A stretch of 64,000 bases of DNA from an uncultured Bacteroidaceae bacterium (GCA_934394435.1 CAKRRN010000004.1:1-64000), one strand, 5' to 3'; counted from the first letter of the stretch, positions 18,353 through 27,729 are shown. The notes: generated by a model from the letters alone, not told the origin. Made by a program: numbers and translations.

Positions 18353-18808
18353 TCACTTCCTATGTGTGGCAGAATAATTAAGTCTCAAAGCCCATGACTT
18401 TCTGAGCACTTCCTTGATATCAGTTATGATACCCATCTGTGTGTGCTGGTCAGCCTTGATAGAAATAATCTGCTCTGCCTGGTTGGTCATTCCCTGACGT
18501 TCAGCAGCCACAAAGTCCATTACTTCATGCGGTTCAATATATCGGTCATTAACCTGAATACGAGTTCCGCTACCCATCTTGGGACGTAACTGATCTGTAG
18601 GTGGACCTACATAGATGTAAGAAACAACAGACTTCTTTGTCAACTTCTCCAGTTCTGTACCTTGAGGTGTGGTAAACTTCACTTGAAGTGTTACCTCTCT
18701 CATGGTTACCACGCACATAAAGAAGAACAAAATGGTAAAAATCAAGTCAGGCAGAGATGAGGTGTTCATCTCAGGCATCTCACGATCTTTTTTCTTAAAT
18801 CCTGCCAT
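18353..18808 (-). CDS. exbD: ExbD/TolR-family transport protein (151 residues)
   Basis: An inner membrane proton-channel partner for TonB. It has a short cytoplasmic N terminus, one transmembrane helix (about residues 17-37, LPDLIFTILFFFMCVVTM) and a periplasmic domain. The Asp21 at the start of the helix fits the conserved proton-relay Asp of ExbD proteins. It overlaps the previous exbD gene by one base (TAATG). Two ExbD paralogues in tandem are common in Bacteroidetes. Confidence 0.88.
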   Translation of the reverse strand: MAGFKKKDREMPEMNTSSLPDLIFTILFFFMCVVTMREVTLQVKFTTPQGTELEKLTKKSVVSYIYVGPPTDQLRPKMGSGTRIQVNDRYIEPHEVMDFVAAERQGMTNQAEQIISIKADQHTQMGIITDIKEVLRKSWALRLNYSATHRK

Positions 18809-19410
18809 TACTGTTGTCCTCCATATTTTTTGGGTTCTGCCTCAGAAATGTTCTGGGGGTAGTATGAACGTACAGCAACCTTTTGCTCATCACTCAAGGC
18901 ATCGTACTCACGTCCAAACTTCTGCTTTGCTAACTCGTTACGCAACTCGTTATATGCAGCCACCAATTCATTCTGAACCTCGAAATAAACGGCGTAGGGC
19001 GTACCACGGTCGGTCTGTACAGATATCACATGCTTGTCGGTAACGAAACACTGACCAAGGAGATCGATGTTCTTAACATGCTTCTCTGGATATTTGCTCA
19101 AGTTCCTCTCGTTCTTGACGAACTCCTTCACTCTACTCCGCAGATTCTTCAAATCTTCATAGCCGCTTGACATTTCATCCTTCACCCATAACTGTCCTGA
19201 CGCATTCATACGCACATACAGAATGTTTCGAGATTTGATGTCCATCGTAGCATCTTCCTGATTCTCTTCTGGCGGACGAGGCAGTCGACGAGACAAGCCC
19301 ATATCCGTATCCATAGAGGTTGTAATCAAGAAGAAGATGAGCAAGATGAAAGATATGTCCGCGGTAGAACTTGAATTCAGCCCAGGAACTTTCTTCTTCT
19401 TCTTTGCCAT
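18808..19410 (-). CDS. exbD: ExbD/TolR-family transport protein (200 residues)
   Basis: The second ExbD paralogue. After a Lys-rich N terminus comes one transmembrane helix (about 17-35, ADISFILLIFFLITTS) with Asp18 in the expected proton-relay place. The periplasmic part is longer than in a standard ExbD (about 140 residues): residues 140-200 add a charged tail (DALSDEQKVAVRSYYP). It lies 9 bases from the preceding membrane protein gene in the exbB-first operon. Confidence 0.88.
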   Translation of the reverse strand: MAKKKKKVPGLNSSSTADISFILLIFFLITTSMDTDMGLSRRLPRPPEENQEDATMDIKSRNILYVRMNASGQLWVKDEMSSGYEDLKNLRSRVKEFVKNERNLSKYPEKHVKNIDLLGQCFVTDKHVISVQTDRGTPYAVYFEVQNELVAAYNELRNELAKQKFGREYDALSDEQKVAVRSYYPQNISEAEPKKYGGQQ

Positions 19411-19419
19411 AATCTACTC

Positions 19420-19920
19420 TTATTTAATAGTCTTCGTTTGTTTGTTGCCCATCGTGGTGAACACGCCTGTCATACTCACAGCCACGGCAACTACAGCAGC
19501 TACGAAAAGAATACCACTGGAGATACAGAACATATCTACCACTGTAACCCATCCTGCTGAGGTAACAGTACCATCTTGAGCTGTAAAGGCTTCCTCACCC
19601 AAACCACATACAACACCAATAGCAAGAGATGCAACCAGCAGTGCAATGGTAAAGGCAACAATCTTTCCACCTGGAACACCAGAAGTGGACGATGACTTAC
19701 CGCTATTTCCTCCAAGACCCTTAGCAACACTCCAAATTGTAAGCAATACCATTACAACGAAGAGCGCATACATGAGTCCCATCAGCAGGTCAGTCAACAT
19801 AGGCTCGTTATAGTCTCCAACGGGGTTGCTGTAGCCAATGCCAAAAAAGGCAAGGAAGCATACAACAATGATACCCACACAGACATATAGAGCCAATTTG
19901 GATATTTTCTCAATTTTCAT
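19420..19920 (-). CDS. Uncharacterised membrane protein of the exb operon
   Basis: A 166-residue protein with four likely hydrophobic helices (about 10-28, 45-65, 85-107 and 127-150) joined by short loops. A Ser/Gly-rich loop (GGNSGKSSSTSG) lies near residue 75. I do not recognise a named family. Its place between exbB and the two exbD genes, with 9- and 33-base gaps, suggests a part of the TonB energising complex. The conserved position, not the sequence, supports this. Confidence 0.75.
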   Translation of the reverse strand: MKIEKISKLALYVCVGIIVVCFLAFFGIGYSNPVGDYNEPMLTDLLMGLMYALFVVMVLLTIWSVAKGLGGNSGKSSSTSGVPGGKIVAFTIALLVASLAIGVVCGLGEEAFTAQDGTVTSAGWVTVVDMFCISSGILFVAAVVAVAVSMTGVFTTMGNKQTKTIK

Positions 19921-19953
19921 AAAAGACTCTCCTTTTCAAATATAAAGAGTTTA

Positions 19954-20808
19954 TTACTTCTTGCACTTATCTGACTTAACGCACATGGTCAGCAACTCCT
20001 GAGAAGACTCCTCCATGTTTACAGTCAGAGACTCAATCTTAGACAAGATATAGTTATAGAACAACTGCAGGATCAAAGCAACAATGATACCGAAGATAGT
20101 AGTAATCAAGGCCACCTTCATACCTCCAGCCACAACGGTCGGGCTAATATCACCAGCACGCTGAATATCATCAAATGCCATCACCATACCAATCACAGTT
20201 CCAAGGAATCCGAGAGAAGGAGCCATGGCGATAAACAAAGTAATCCATGAGCAGTTCTCCTCGAGATAAGAACCCTGAACCTCTGCCTCAGTATTGATAG
20301 AACGCTCGATAGTACCAATATCATTGCGGTCTGTACTGTTCAAACAGTCCATAGCAACCAAAGCCAACTGAGCTACAGGACCACGAGTATTCTTACAAGT
20401 AGCAATAGCATCGTTGATCTTACCTGCAGCTACGAGAGCAGCCAAGTCAGCAACAAACTTACGAGTGTTAATCTGAGCCAGACTCAAATAGATAACACGC
20501 TCAATGCAGAAAGCAAGACCAAGAACCAAAGCGACAGCAACCAAAGACATAAAGCCTGCGTCACCTTCGATAAACTTAACTTTCAGCACCTTGAAGATAC
20601 CTTCGTTTTCTTCCTCAACAACAGGAGCATCAGCAGCTGTAGCCTCTGCGGTGTCAGCAACTGCAGAATCAACAGCAGCAGTATCAACTGCAGCAGAGTC
20701 AGAAGTCACAGAAACCTGCTCATCAGCATCATCCTGTGCCATCACAGATGTCGTTGCTCCGAAAGAGCAAACAGCAACCATTGCAATAATTGCAAATAAC
20801 TTTTTCAT
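19954..20808 (-). CDS. exbB: MotA/TolQ/ExbB proton channel protein
   Basis: A 284-residue ExbB-type protein. A signal-like N terminus (1-24) and an Ala/Asp/Thr-rich linker (about 25-70) precede three membrane segments near 80-100, 190-210 and 225-250. The ExbB core word APSLGFLGTVIGMVMAF is at about residues 197-213. The extended N terminus is common in Bacteroidetes ExbB. It is the first protein gene of the operon and follows tRNA-Ser by 49 bases with no clear terminator between, so read-through from the tRNA promoter is possible. Confidence 0.92.
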   Translation of the reverse strand: MKKLFAIIAMVAVCSFGATTSVMAQDDADEQVSVTSDSAAVDTAAVDSAVADTAEATAADAPVVEEENEGIFKVLKVKFIEGDAGFMSLVAVALVLGLAFCIERVIYLSLAQINTRKFVADLAALVAAGKINDAIATCKNTRGPVAQLALVAMDCLNSTDRNDIGTIERSINTEAEVQGSYLEENCSWITLFIAMAPSLGFLGTVIGMVMAFDDIQRAGDISPTVVAGGMKVALITTIFGIIVALILQLFYNYILSKIESLTVNMEESSQELLTMCVKSDKCKK

Positions 20809-20857
20809 TGTGTGTAGTTTTTGATGATTAATTTACCTTTTATATTTCTTTTCTCTG

Positions 20858-20945
20858 CGGAGAGACGGGGATTCGAACCCCGGATACGCTTTTGACGTAT
20901 ACACGCTTTCCAGGCGTGCCTCTTCAGCCACTCGAGCATCTCTCC
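20858..20945 (-). tRNA. tRNA-Ser (anticodon GGA)
   Basis: An 88-base class II tRNA. Acceptor arms GGAGAGA and TCTCTCC close with discriminator G, as in bacterial serine tRNAs. The anticodon arm is CACGC-CTGGAAA-GCGTG with GGA in the loop. A long variable arm (TATACG/CGTATC) and a T arm CGGGG-TTCGAAT-CCCCG follow. The 3' CCA is not encoded. Confidence 0.95.
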
Positions 20946-20994
20946 ATGACTACCTTACATGCATACACAATATATGAATAAAGGTTTTCGAATA

Positions 20995-21002
20995 CAAAAA
21001 TA
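20995..21002 (-). promoter_or_regulatory. -7 box TATTTTTG for tRNA-Ser (and perhaps exbB)
   Basis: TATTTTTG on the minus strand matches TAnnTTTG and lies 49 bases before the 5' end of the mature tRNA. No other candidate was found between here and exbB. Confidence 0.4.
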
Positions 21003-21083
21003 TCTTTTTTTTATCAGATAGCATACCAAACAGACAAAAAACTTTGCCTTGCGACACTCCTTTTTTCCTTTTTCGCTCAGTTA

Positions 21084-21929
21084 TTACCATTTTACACGGG
21101 AAAAGATGCGTTTTGCATTTGCATCAGTCTGCCTTTCCACCTCCTCTAACGATACATTATATATATATGCGACCTTTTTCAGAACTTCCACCACGAAAGA
21201 GCTTTCATTTCTTTTACCCCGATAGGGCACAGGAGCCAGATAGGGAGAGTCCGTTTCGAGAACAATACGGGAAAGGGGAACAGAAAGGAGTACATCGGGC
21301 AAGGTACTTTTCTTGAACGTGCATACACCGCCAATACCCAGGCAAAAGTCCTCAAAGGAAAGTAATTGCTCCGCTTCTTGACGTGTGCCACCAAAACAAT
21401 GGAAGATACCACTCAATCCGCTGGAGGCATATTGACTCATTACAGAAAGTAATTCTTGATGAGCAGAACGTGCATGAATCACTAAAGGAAGATTATACTT
21501 TATAGCCCATTCCACCTGAAGCTCAAAGGCTTTCATTTGCTCTGTCCGAAAATGTTCGTCCCAGTAGAAGTCCAAACCCACTTCACCAACAGCCACATAT
21601 GGATGATTCGGATTCTTCAGCAAGCTTTCCATATACGTCAGACACGAACGGTAATCCTCGTTGACATCTGACGGATGCAGCCCCATCATCGGATGAATCA
21701 GATTAGGGTACTTCGCCGACAGTTCAAGCATTGGAGCTATACTTTCTCGGTTTATATTCGGAAGAAAGATATGGTTGACACCTGCTTGGAAAGCACGGGT
21801 CACCACTTCATCTCTATCTACAGCAAATTCCTCACCGTATATATGACTATGAGTATCTATCACACTACGTGTTTTATTAAAGACATAAAAGGAGCAGACA
21901 TCACTCCCTGGATTATTTTTTTCTTGCAA
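21084..21929 (-). CDS. TatD-family metal-dependent hydrolase
   Basis: A 281-residue TIM-barrel deoxyribonuclease of the TatD/YcfH type. Metal ligands are visible as HSH in IDTHSHIYG (residues 27-29), the Glu of VGEVGLDFYWD, His in VIHARSAH, His in GIFHCFGG and Asp in LETDSPYLAP. The ATG overlaps the end of the polyprenyl synthase gene by 17 bases. The family usually begins right at the IDTHSH strand, so an in-frame GTG just before it (near 21863) is an alternative start. Confidence 0.88.
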   Translation of the reverse strand: MQEKNNPGSDVCSFYVFNKTRSVIDTHSHIYGEEFAVDRDEVVTRAFQAGVNHIFLPNINRESIAPMLELSAKYPNLIHPMMGLHPSDVNEDYRSCLTYMESLLKNPNHPYVAVGEVGLDFYWDEHFRTEQMKAFELQVEWAIKYNLPLVIHARSAHQELLSVMSQYASSGLSGIFHCFGGTRQEAEQLLSFEDFCLGIGGVCTFKKSTLPDVLLSVPLSRIVLETDSPYLAPVPYRGKRNESSFVVEVLKKVAYIYNVSLEEVERQTDANAKRIFSRVKW

Positions 21930-22887
21930 GCATCTGCTTAGACCATTCCAGGAGTACTGCTTTTCGCTGCTCTGGCAAAGACACTTTCTCTAATACGTGT
22001 TCCGCCTCTGACATATATCTACAAATACGTTCATTGGCCATTTTATCCACACCAATTTCCGAGTAAAGACGTGTCACACAAGAGATCTTCTCCGCAGCAT
22101 CATATTTCTCTGTCAAAAGCCATTTTTCGAGTTCTGCCTTCTGTGAGCTATCAGCATGCGTATAGGCATTTATCAGCATATAGGTTTTTTTATTACACAA
22201 GATATCCCCTCCAATGGCTTTTCCGAACGTCTGAAAATCACCATACACATCCAAGTAGTCATCTTGAAGCTGAAAGGCAAGTCCGACCTTTTCTCCGAAT
22301 TCATAAAGCGCATCCGCATCCTGCGAGGATGCACCTCCTAAAATAGCACCAATCTTCAGAGCACAAGCCAACAGAACCGAAGTTTTCAATCTGATCATTT
22401 CAATATACTCAGCTTCCGTCACGTCCATGCGCTTTTCAAAATCCATATCATACTGCTGCCCTTCGTCTATCTGCATGGCTGTTTCTGTAAACACGTTCAA
22501 TACGGCTGCAAGATTTTCCTGTGGACATTGAGCGACAAGACCATAAGCCATGACAAGCATATTGTCTCCACTAAGGATTGCTGTATTATCATCCCAGACT
22601 TTATGTACACAGGGTTTTCCTCTGCGGACCTCTGCCCTATCCATAACATCATCATGCAAGAGCGTGAAGTTATGATAACACTCCAGTCCTAAGGCAACAG
22701 GCATTACGCTGTCCACATCTTCCTTATACATATTGTAAGCCATCAGCATCAGCACAGGGCGTATGCGTTTTCCACCCAAAGAGAGGACATACCGAATGGG
22801 GTCGTATAGTCCCTGTGGCTTACGGTCGTAACGCATATTCGCCAAAGCCAATACCACTTTCTCCGTCAGTTCATTTACATTATACAT
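21913..22887 (-). CDS. Polyprenyl (farnesyl/geranylgeranyl-type) diphosphate synthase
   Basis: A 324-residue isoprenoid chain-elongating enzyme. Both aspartate-rich motifs are present: LLHDDVMDRAEVRRGKP (first) and QLQDDYLDVYG (second), with the GGKRIRP substrate site near the N terminus. It makes all-trans C15-C20 or longer diphosphates; the small residues before the first motif do not let me fix the chain length. I place the start at 22887 because GGAGG lies eight bases upstream; an ATG five codons earlier (22902) has no such site. Confidence 0.88.
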   Translation of the reverse strand: MYNVNELTEKVVLALANMRYDRKPQGLYDPIRYVLSLGGKRIRPVLMLMAYNMYKEDVDSVMPVALGLECYHNFTLLHDDVMDRAEVRRGKPCVHKVWDDNTAILSGDNMLVMAYGLVAQCPQENLAAVLNVFTETAMQIDEGQQYDMDFEKRMDVTEAEYIEMIRLKTSVLLACALKIGAILGGASSQDADALYEFGEKVGLAFQLQDDYLDVYGDFQTFGKAIGGDILCNKKTYMLINAYTHADSSQKAELEKWLLTEKYDAAEKISCVTRLYSEIGVDKMANERICRYMSEAEHVLEKVSLPEQRKAVLLEWSKQMLARKK

Positions 22888-23043
22888 TTTCAATTCCTCC
22901 ATTCTTTAATATATGCCAAACCAGATTTCCCAAGTCATCATAGATGTATGAGCAAATATTATTACCCTCATCAGACAAAGAAGTTTCTGGCACTTGACAA
23001 AGTTAATAATAAAAAGTGAGAGAGCAAAGAAACGGGCTTCAAA

Positions 23044-23101
23044 CAAAAAAAGAGCCAGGCAGACACGAACTCTTACGTTAGAGAGTCTGTCTCTGCCTGG
23101 C
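23044..23101 (-). terminator. Terminator after tonB
   Basis: Arms GCCAGGCAGA (23054-23063) and TCTGCCTGGC (23092-23101) with a partly paired interior, followed on the minus strand by CTCTTTTTTTG. It closes the single-gene tonB transcript. Confidence 0.85.
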
Positions 23102-23128
23102 ACTATTCGTATTAAGCTCTCGCCTATA

Positions 23129-23851
23129 TCAATTGTTCAAACGGAACATAACAGGAAGGTTAAAGCGAGAACGTACTGTTCGGTTGCCCTGACGTGCAGG
23201 TTTCCACTTTGGCATAGACTTAACCACACGCTCAGCCTCCTTTGACAGGTTTGAGTCTGGAGAACGCTTAACCTCCACATCTACGATAGAACCGTCACGA
23301 TTCACAACGAAAGACAAGAATACACGTCCCTGTACGCCCTGCTCTTGACAGATAGAAGGATATTTGATGTGTTCAGACAACCATTTAAGACATGCTTCCT
23401 CACCGCCTGGGAACTGTGCATTCTCCTCTACCACCTCATATATACGGTCATCATCATCAACCTCCACTACGGGACCGACAGGACCACTTGCGACAACAGC
23501 CGAAGGAGCACCTGTACCGACAACCGCGGTAATAGCCTGATTCACCTCTTCGGTAGTCTCAACCTCCTCTTCAGGAAGTTCAGTATCATCCTCCACCTCA
23601 TTGATAAATTCCATCACAGTTGGAGCAGCAGCTGGAGGAGGAGCCATCATTTCCTGTTGTTGAGTAATAGGAATCATGTCTTCTTCCATCTTAAAATCAT
23701 AAATCTTGTCGTTATCCTCCACCACTTTTACTTCACGCTGTGTGAATTCGAAGGCAACGAACAGCAACGCAAATGCCAAGACGAAGCCAATCAATATATT
23801 AGTTGACTTCTGGCTTTTGAGTTCATCGTTTGCAGTCATGTAAGCACTCAT
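23129..23851 (-). CDS. tonB: TonB energy transducer
   Basis: A 240-residue TonB. One N-terminal membrane anchor (about residues 19-37) is followed by an acidic and Ala/Pro/Val-rich periplasmic linker (about 40-145) with only a short Pro run. The C-terminal TonB domain (about 155-240) has FPGGEEACLKWLSEHIKYP and GRVFLSFVVNRDGSI. It links the ExbB/ExbD channel to outer membrane receptors. The gene has its own promoter and terminator and is about 2.3 kb from the exb genes, on the same strand. Confidence 0.92.
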   Translation of the reverse strand: MSAYMTANDELKSQKSTNILIGFVLAFALLFVAFEFTQREVKVVEDNDKIYDFKMEEDMIPITQQQEMMAPPPAAAPTVMEFINEVEDDTELPEEEVETTEEVNQAITAVVGTGAPSAVVASGPVGPVVEVDDDDRIYEVVEENAQFPGGEEACLKWLSEHIKYPSICQEQGVQGRVFLSFVVNRDGSIVDVEVKRSPDSNLSKEAERVVKSMPKWKPARQGNRTVRSRFNLPVMFRLNN

Positions 23852-23907
23852 ATTTTTGTTACGTTTTTATTATTTCGTTGGTTTATATCTATGCGTTAGC
23901 ACTTGGG

Positions 23908-23915
23908 CAAATTTA
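23908..23915 (-). promoter_or_regulatory. -7 box TAAATTTG of tonB
   Basis: TAAATTTG on the minus strand, 56 bases before the tonB ATG. No clear -33 element. Confidence 0.4.
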
Positions 23916-24010
23916 CCACATTTTTTTTATTTGCAGCATCTGGCTATATTATTTTTTGCCCTAAGAACTATATTTTTCTTCTTACAGAGTACTGATTTCA
24001 TATTTTACGC

Positions 24011-24018
24011 TAACTTTG
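24011..24018 (+). promoter_or_regulatory. -7 box TAACTTTG of porQ
   Basis: An exact TAnnTTTG match 24 bases before the ATG at 24043. A TTG start at 24016 lies within this word and is therefore rejected. Confidence 0.55.
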
Positions 24019-24042
24019 GAGAATCGAAATATATATAAAATA

Positions 24043-25035
24043 ATGAAAAGTAAAGGCTTCCCCGTGCTCCTGTTGGCGTTTATGTGTGGCACCACAACGT
24101 CACTCTGCCAGGAAAGCACAAGCGTATTCAATTTTCTTAGTCTTCCTTACTCTGCACACGCCACAGGGTTGGGAGGCAGAAACATCTCACTCATAGAGGA
24201 TGACATAACATTGGCTGTACAAAATCCAGCCCTTTTATCAAGCGTAAGTGACAAGACGCTGGGGCTTAATTTCCTCACCTACATGAAAGGCGCACGAGCA
24301 GGGAGTGCATCATATGCGCAAACAGCAGGAGAGAGAGGTACATGGGGAGTAGGTTTTCAGTTTATGGGATATGGTTCGATGAAAGAGACATTACCCTCTG
24401 GAGAAATCATAGGAGACATGAGTGCGCAAGACATTTGTGCCAGCGGAACCTATACTTATTTATTGGGCGACAAATGGTCAGGTGGAGCGACAGGAAAGAT
24501 TATATACTCACACTATGGGAGTTTCTCTTCGTGTGCTCTCGCCGTTGACCTCGGCATAAACTATTTCCTGCTTGAACAGGAGTTTTCGCTCTCTGCTGTA
24601 GCCAGAAACATTGGCGGGCAAGTAAAAGCCTTTGGAGACCATCACGAGCGATTGCCTTTTGATCTGGAAGTTGGATTTACCAAGGAACTAGGACACGCAC
24701 CAGTGAGTTTCTCTCTAACCTTGATTGACTTGACGAGATGGAACAAGAAGTACTTCTACTCCACATCTAATAAAATAAGTGGAGGACGTGTCTTCACGAA
24801 TCATTTCAACATAGGTGTTGACATAAAGCCAGCAAAGATTGTTTATATCTCAGCAGGTTACAACTTCAGAAGAGCATACGAGATGAAAGCGGCAGGTTCC
24901 TCACACGCAGCAGGACTATCGTTTGGAGCAGGACTCGACACAAAACGTATCAAAGCAGGCATAGGATATGCCAAATATCACGTTGGAGCCCCAACATTCT
25001 CGGTAAACATAGCATACAACTTTCATAAAGACTGA
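24043..25035 (+). CDS. porQ: Type IX secretion protein PorQ
   Basis: A 330-residue outer membrane beta-barrel protein of the PorQ family. It has a signal peptide (about 1-24) and the family's N-terminal block FLSLPYSAHATGLGGRNIS at residues 33-51, then alternating beta strands ending in NIAYNF. PorQ anchors PorZ of the surface complex that processes type IX cargo in Porphyromonas. Here it heads porQ-cmk-ispH, an arrangement I know from other Bacteroidales. The ATG at 24043 follows the -7 box by 24 bases. Confidence 0.88.
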   Translation: MKSKGFPVLLLAFMCGTTTSLCQESTSVFNFLSLPYSAHATGLGGRNISLIEDDITLAVQNPALLSSVSDKTLGLNFLTYMKGARAGSASYAQTAGERGTWGVGFQFMGYGSMKETLPSGEIIGDMSAQDICASGTYTYLLGDKWSGGATGKIIYSHYGSFSSCALAVDLGINYFLLEQEFSLSAVARNIGGQVKAFGDHHERLPFDLEVGFTKELGHAPVSFSLTLIDLTRWNKKYFYSTSNKISGGRVFTNHFNIGVDIKPAKIVYISAGYNFRRAYEMKAAGSSHAAGLSFGAGLDTKRIKAGIGYAKYHVGAPTFSVNIAYNFHKD

Positions 25036-25056
25036 TTATAAATAGGCAAAAAAAGC

Positions 25057-25749
25057 ATGAAAAGAATTGTGATAGCTATTGACGGACATTCGTCATGCGG
25101 AAAAAGTACCATGGCAAAAACTTTAGCGCAGGAAATCGGATATGTCTACATTGACACAGGAGCCATGTACCGAGCTGTAACGCTATACGCTATGCGCAAA
25201 GGTTATATAGCAGACAGGCAAGAAATAAAAGCAGACGAATTACGCAATGATATAGAAAACATAAACATTTGCTTTCATCTTGACGAAAACACGAAACGGC
25301 CATTGACTTACCTCAATAGGGAATGTGTGGAAAGAGAAATCAGAACTCTGGAGGTATCACGTTTTGTCAGTTCCATTGCAGCACTGCCTTTCGTACGAAC
25401 AGCCATGGTGAATCTGCAAAGGAAAATGGGTGACGCGAAAGGCATTGTCATGGACGGAAGAGACATTGGAACCGTTGTATTCCCTAAAGCAGAACTGAAA
25501 ATATTCGTCACTGCAAATGCTGAGACAAGAGCCCAAAGACGTTATGACGAACTGACAGCTAAAGGAGAGTCGTGCAATTATGAGGAGATTCTGGAAAATG
25601 TAAAGCAGAGAGACTATCTGGACTCAACAAGAGAAGTCAGTCCCCTCAAACAGGCTGAGGATGCCATTGTATTGGATAACACAAACATGACGATTCCCGA
25701 ACAAGAGGCATGGCTCTTGGAACAGTATAAGAGAGTTGCAGAAGCATGA
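25057..25749 (+). CDS. cmk: Cytidylate kinase
   Basis: A 230-residue enzyme that phosphorylates CMP and dCMP with ATP. The P-loop is GHSSCGKST at residues 10-18, with Ser-Ser-Cys in place of the usual Pro-Ser-Gly. The nucleotide-binding [12 protein letters not shown] (31-42) and the [13 protein letters not shown] segment (about 132-144) are intact. It is 21 bases after porQ and overlaps ispH by four bases (ATGA). Confidence 0.95.
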   Translation: MKRIVIAIDGHSSCGKSTMAKTLAQEIGYVYIDTGAMYRAVTLYAMRKGYIADRQEIKADELRNDIENINICFHLDENTKRPLTYLNRECVEREIRTLEVSRFVSSIAALPFVRTAMVNLQRKMGDAKGIVMDGRDIGTVVFPKAELKIFVTANAETRAQRRYDELTAKGESCNYEEILENVKQRDYLDSTREVSPLKQAEDAIVLDNTNMTIPEQEAWLLEQYKRVAEA

Positions 25750-26612
25750 AAATAGAAATTGACAGCGGTTCAGGCTTCTGCTTTGGGGTAACACGTGCCA
25801 TAGGGAAGGCTGAAGAAGAACTAAGCAAAGAGGGACATCTGTATTGCTTGGGGGATATTGTACATAACGGAAAGGAGTGTGACCGATTGCAAAGGCTTGG
25901 GCTTGAAACAATTGATCACCAACGGTTTAAAGATATCAAGAACCAGAAGGTGCTTCTGCGTGCACACGGAGAACCTCCAAGCACTTACGCCATTGCAAAA
26001 AAAAATAACATAGAAATCATTGATGCCACTTGTCCCGTAGTGCTGAACCTGCAAAAGAGAATAAAGGAGGAATATGCCATCCACCCAGGAAAACAGATTG
26101 TCATTTTCGGGAAAAACGGACATGCCGAGGTCCTGGGACTTGTGGGTCAGACCGACGGTAATGCTATCGTAGTGGAAACATTGTCCGATGTAGAGGCATT
26201 GGATTTCTCCCGAGACATCTGTCTTTATTCACAAACGACAAAGCCCCTGGGGGAATTCAAGGAAATAGTAGAATACATCAACAAACACATATCTAAAGAC
26301 GCCACATTTATTTATTACGATACAATATGCCGACAAGTAGCTAACCGTATGCCTCACATCAGAGAGTTCGCATTAAGGCATGACGCGGTCTTGTTTGTCT
26401 GTGGCAAGAAGAGCAGCAATGGACGAGCCCTTTTTGAGCAATGCCTTCAGTCAAACCCGCGTTCATACCTCATTGATTCAGCTGGAGAAATCAATCCTGC
26501 ATGGCTAAGCGAATGTCAAAGCATAGGAATATGTGGAGCGACAAGCACTCCTAAGTGGTTAATGGAGGAGTGCGAAATACGCATCAACCAGCTGCTTGGC
26601 AGCCACGAATGA
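25746..26612 (+). CDS. ispH: 4-hydroxy-3-methylbut-2-enyl diphosphate reductase
   Basis: A 288-residue iron-sulfur enzyme that makes IPP and DMAPP in the last step of the non-mevalonate pathway. The three cluster cysteines are Cys12 (FCFGV), Cys96 (DATCPVV) and Cys195 (DTICRQV). RAHGEPP and the catalytic TQTTKP-like SQTTKP are present. Its presence implies an MEP pathway feeding the two prenyl synthases in this window. The last 54 bases overlap the convergent meaB gene. Confidence 0.95.
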   Translation: MKIEIDSGSGFCFGVTRAIGKAEEELSKEGHLYCLGDIVHNGKECDRLQRLGLETIDHQRFKDIKNQKVLLRAHGEPPSTYAIAKKNNIEIIDATCPVVLNLQKRIKEEYAIHPGKQIVIFGKNGHAEVLGLVGQTDGNAIVVETLSDVEALDFSRDICLYSQTTKPLGEFKEIVEYINKHISKDATFIYYDTICRQVANRMPHIREFALRHDAVLFVCGKKSSNGRALFEQCLQSNPRSYLIDSAGEINPAWLSECQSIGICGATSTPKWLMEECEIRINQLLGSHE

Positions 26613-27656
26613 TGTACATTGCCCTGCCAAGACGTTGTTCTCTATTCCCGGAATCATATCTGCAATAGTTGCATTCTGGTAGAAACTGTTATGCAGCTGT
26701 TCATTGATACTTTCGTACATCCAATACTTTGCCTGTTCAGCCCTTCTGTGTTCAAAATATCCATTCTTTTTCACAAAGTCGATATATTGGTATACCATTT
26801 CCCACACCTCCTTGATGCCATAGCCATAGAAGCCACTGTATGTCAGGACTTGTGGTGTCCATCCACTTTCGGGCATCGGAAATAGTTGCAAGGCATTGCG
26901 GAACTGAGTGGCTGCCAGCTGACACTTATCTACATTATTTCCATCGCACTTATTGATGATGATTCCATCTGCCATTTCCATAATGCCACGTTTGATGCCT
27001 TGAAGCTCATCACCAGTACCTGCCAACTGTATAAGTAAGAAGAAGTCTACCATTGAGTGACAAGCAGTCTCACTCTGTCCCACTCCAACGGTTTCCACAA
27101 AAATCTTATCAAAACCAGCCGCTTCACATAAAATGATGGTCTCTCGAGTCTTTCGTGCTACTCCGCCAAGACTTCCTGCAGAGGGACTGGGACGAATGAA
27201 GGAATCTGGATGAACGGCCAACTTCTCCATACGGGTCTTATCCCCCAAAATACTTCCCTTCGACCGTTCGCTACTTGGATCAATGGCCAGTACAGCCAGT
27301 TTACCTCCATACTCTTTAAGTACATGTATTCCAAATTCATCAATGCTGGTACTCTTACCCGCACCTGGTACACCGCTAATACCAACGCGTATGCTTTTTC
27401 CTGAATAAGGAAGACACTTCTCGATTACTTCCTGCGCCACAGTCTGATGCTCAGGTACCGTGCTCTCTATCAAAGTGACAGCCTGGCCAAGAATGGTAAC
27501 GTTTCCCTTCAGAATACCTTCCACATAGTCAGAGGCAGTCAGCTTACGCCTTGCAAAGCGCCCCTTCTTTAAATAAGGATTTACAATAGACACAGGTCCA
27601 ACGCCTTTATTTACCGTGAGTCCTGCATATTCAGGACTATTTTCTGGATGTTCCAT
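26559..27656 (-). CDS. meaB: Methylmalonyl-CoA mutase-associated GTPase MeaB
   Basis: A 365-residue P-loop GTPase (ArgK/MeaB) that guards and reloads cobalamin-dependent methylmalonyl-CoA mutase. Walker A GVPGAGKST is at 95-103, followed by VETVGVGQSE (switch-like) and the specificity motif NKCDG. The mutase genes are not within the window. Propionate production through succinate, common in Bacteroidales, would explain its presence. The 3' end overlaps ispH by 54 bases, convergently. Confidence 0.93.
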   Translation of the reverse strand: MEHPENSPEYAGLTVNKGVGPVSIVNPYLKKGRFARRKLTASDYVEGILKGNVTILGQAVTLIESTVPEHQTVAQEVIEKCLPYSGKSIRVGISGVPGAGKSTSIDEFGIHVLKEYGGKLAVLAIDPSSERSKGSILGDKTRMEKLAVHPDSFIRPSPSAGSLGGVARKTRETIILCEAAGFDKIFVETVGVGQSETACHSMVDFFLLIQLAGTGDELQGIKRGIMEMADGIIINKCDGNNVDKCQLAATQFRNALQLFPMPESGWTPQVLTYSGFYGYGIKEVWEMVYQYIDFVKKNGYFEHRRAEQAKYWMYESINEQLHNSFYQNATIADMIPGIENNVLAGQCTSFVAAKQLVDAYFALLH

Positions 27657-27692
27657 AATTTTCTGTTTGTTTACAGGTTAATCCGTCTATAG

Positions 27693-27700
27693 CAAATATA
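27693..27700 (-). promoter_or_regulatory. -7 box TATATTTG of meaB
   Basis: TATATTTG on the minus strand, 36 bases before the meaB ATG. It separates meaB from the upstream envelope operon. Confidence 0.45.
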
Positions 27701-27729
27701 GAAAACTTTACTGTTAATACACCTACTTG

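Noticed and set aside
24016..24042. TTG start for porQ
   Set aside because: The TTG lies inside the TAACTTTG -7 box; the ATG at 24043 gives a proper signal peptide.
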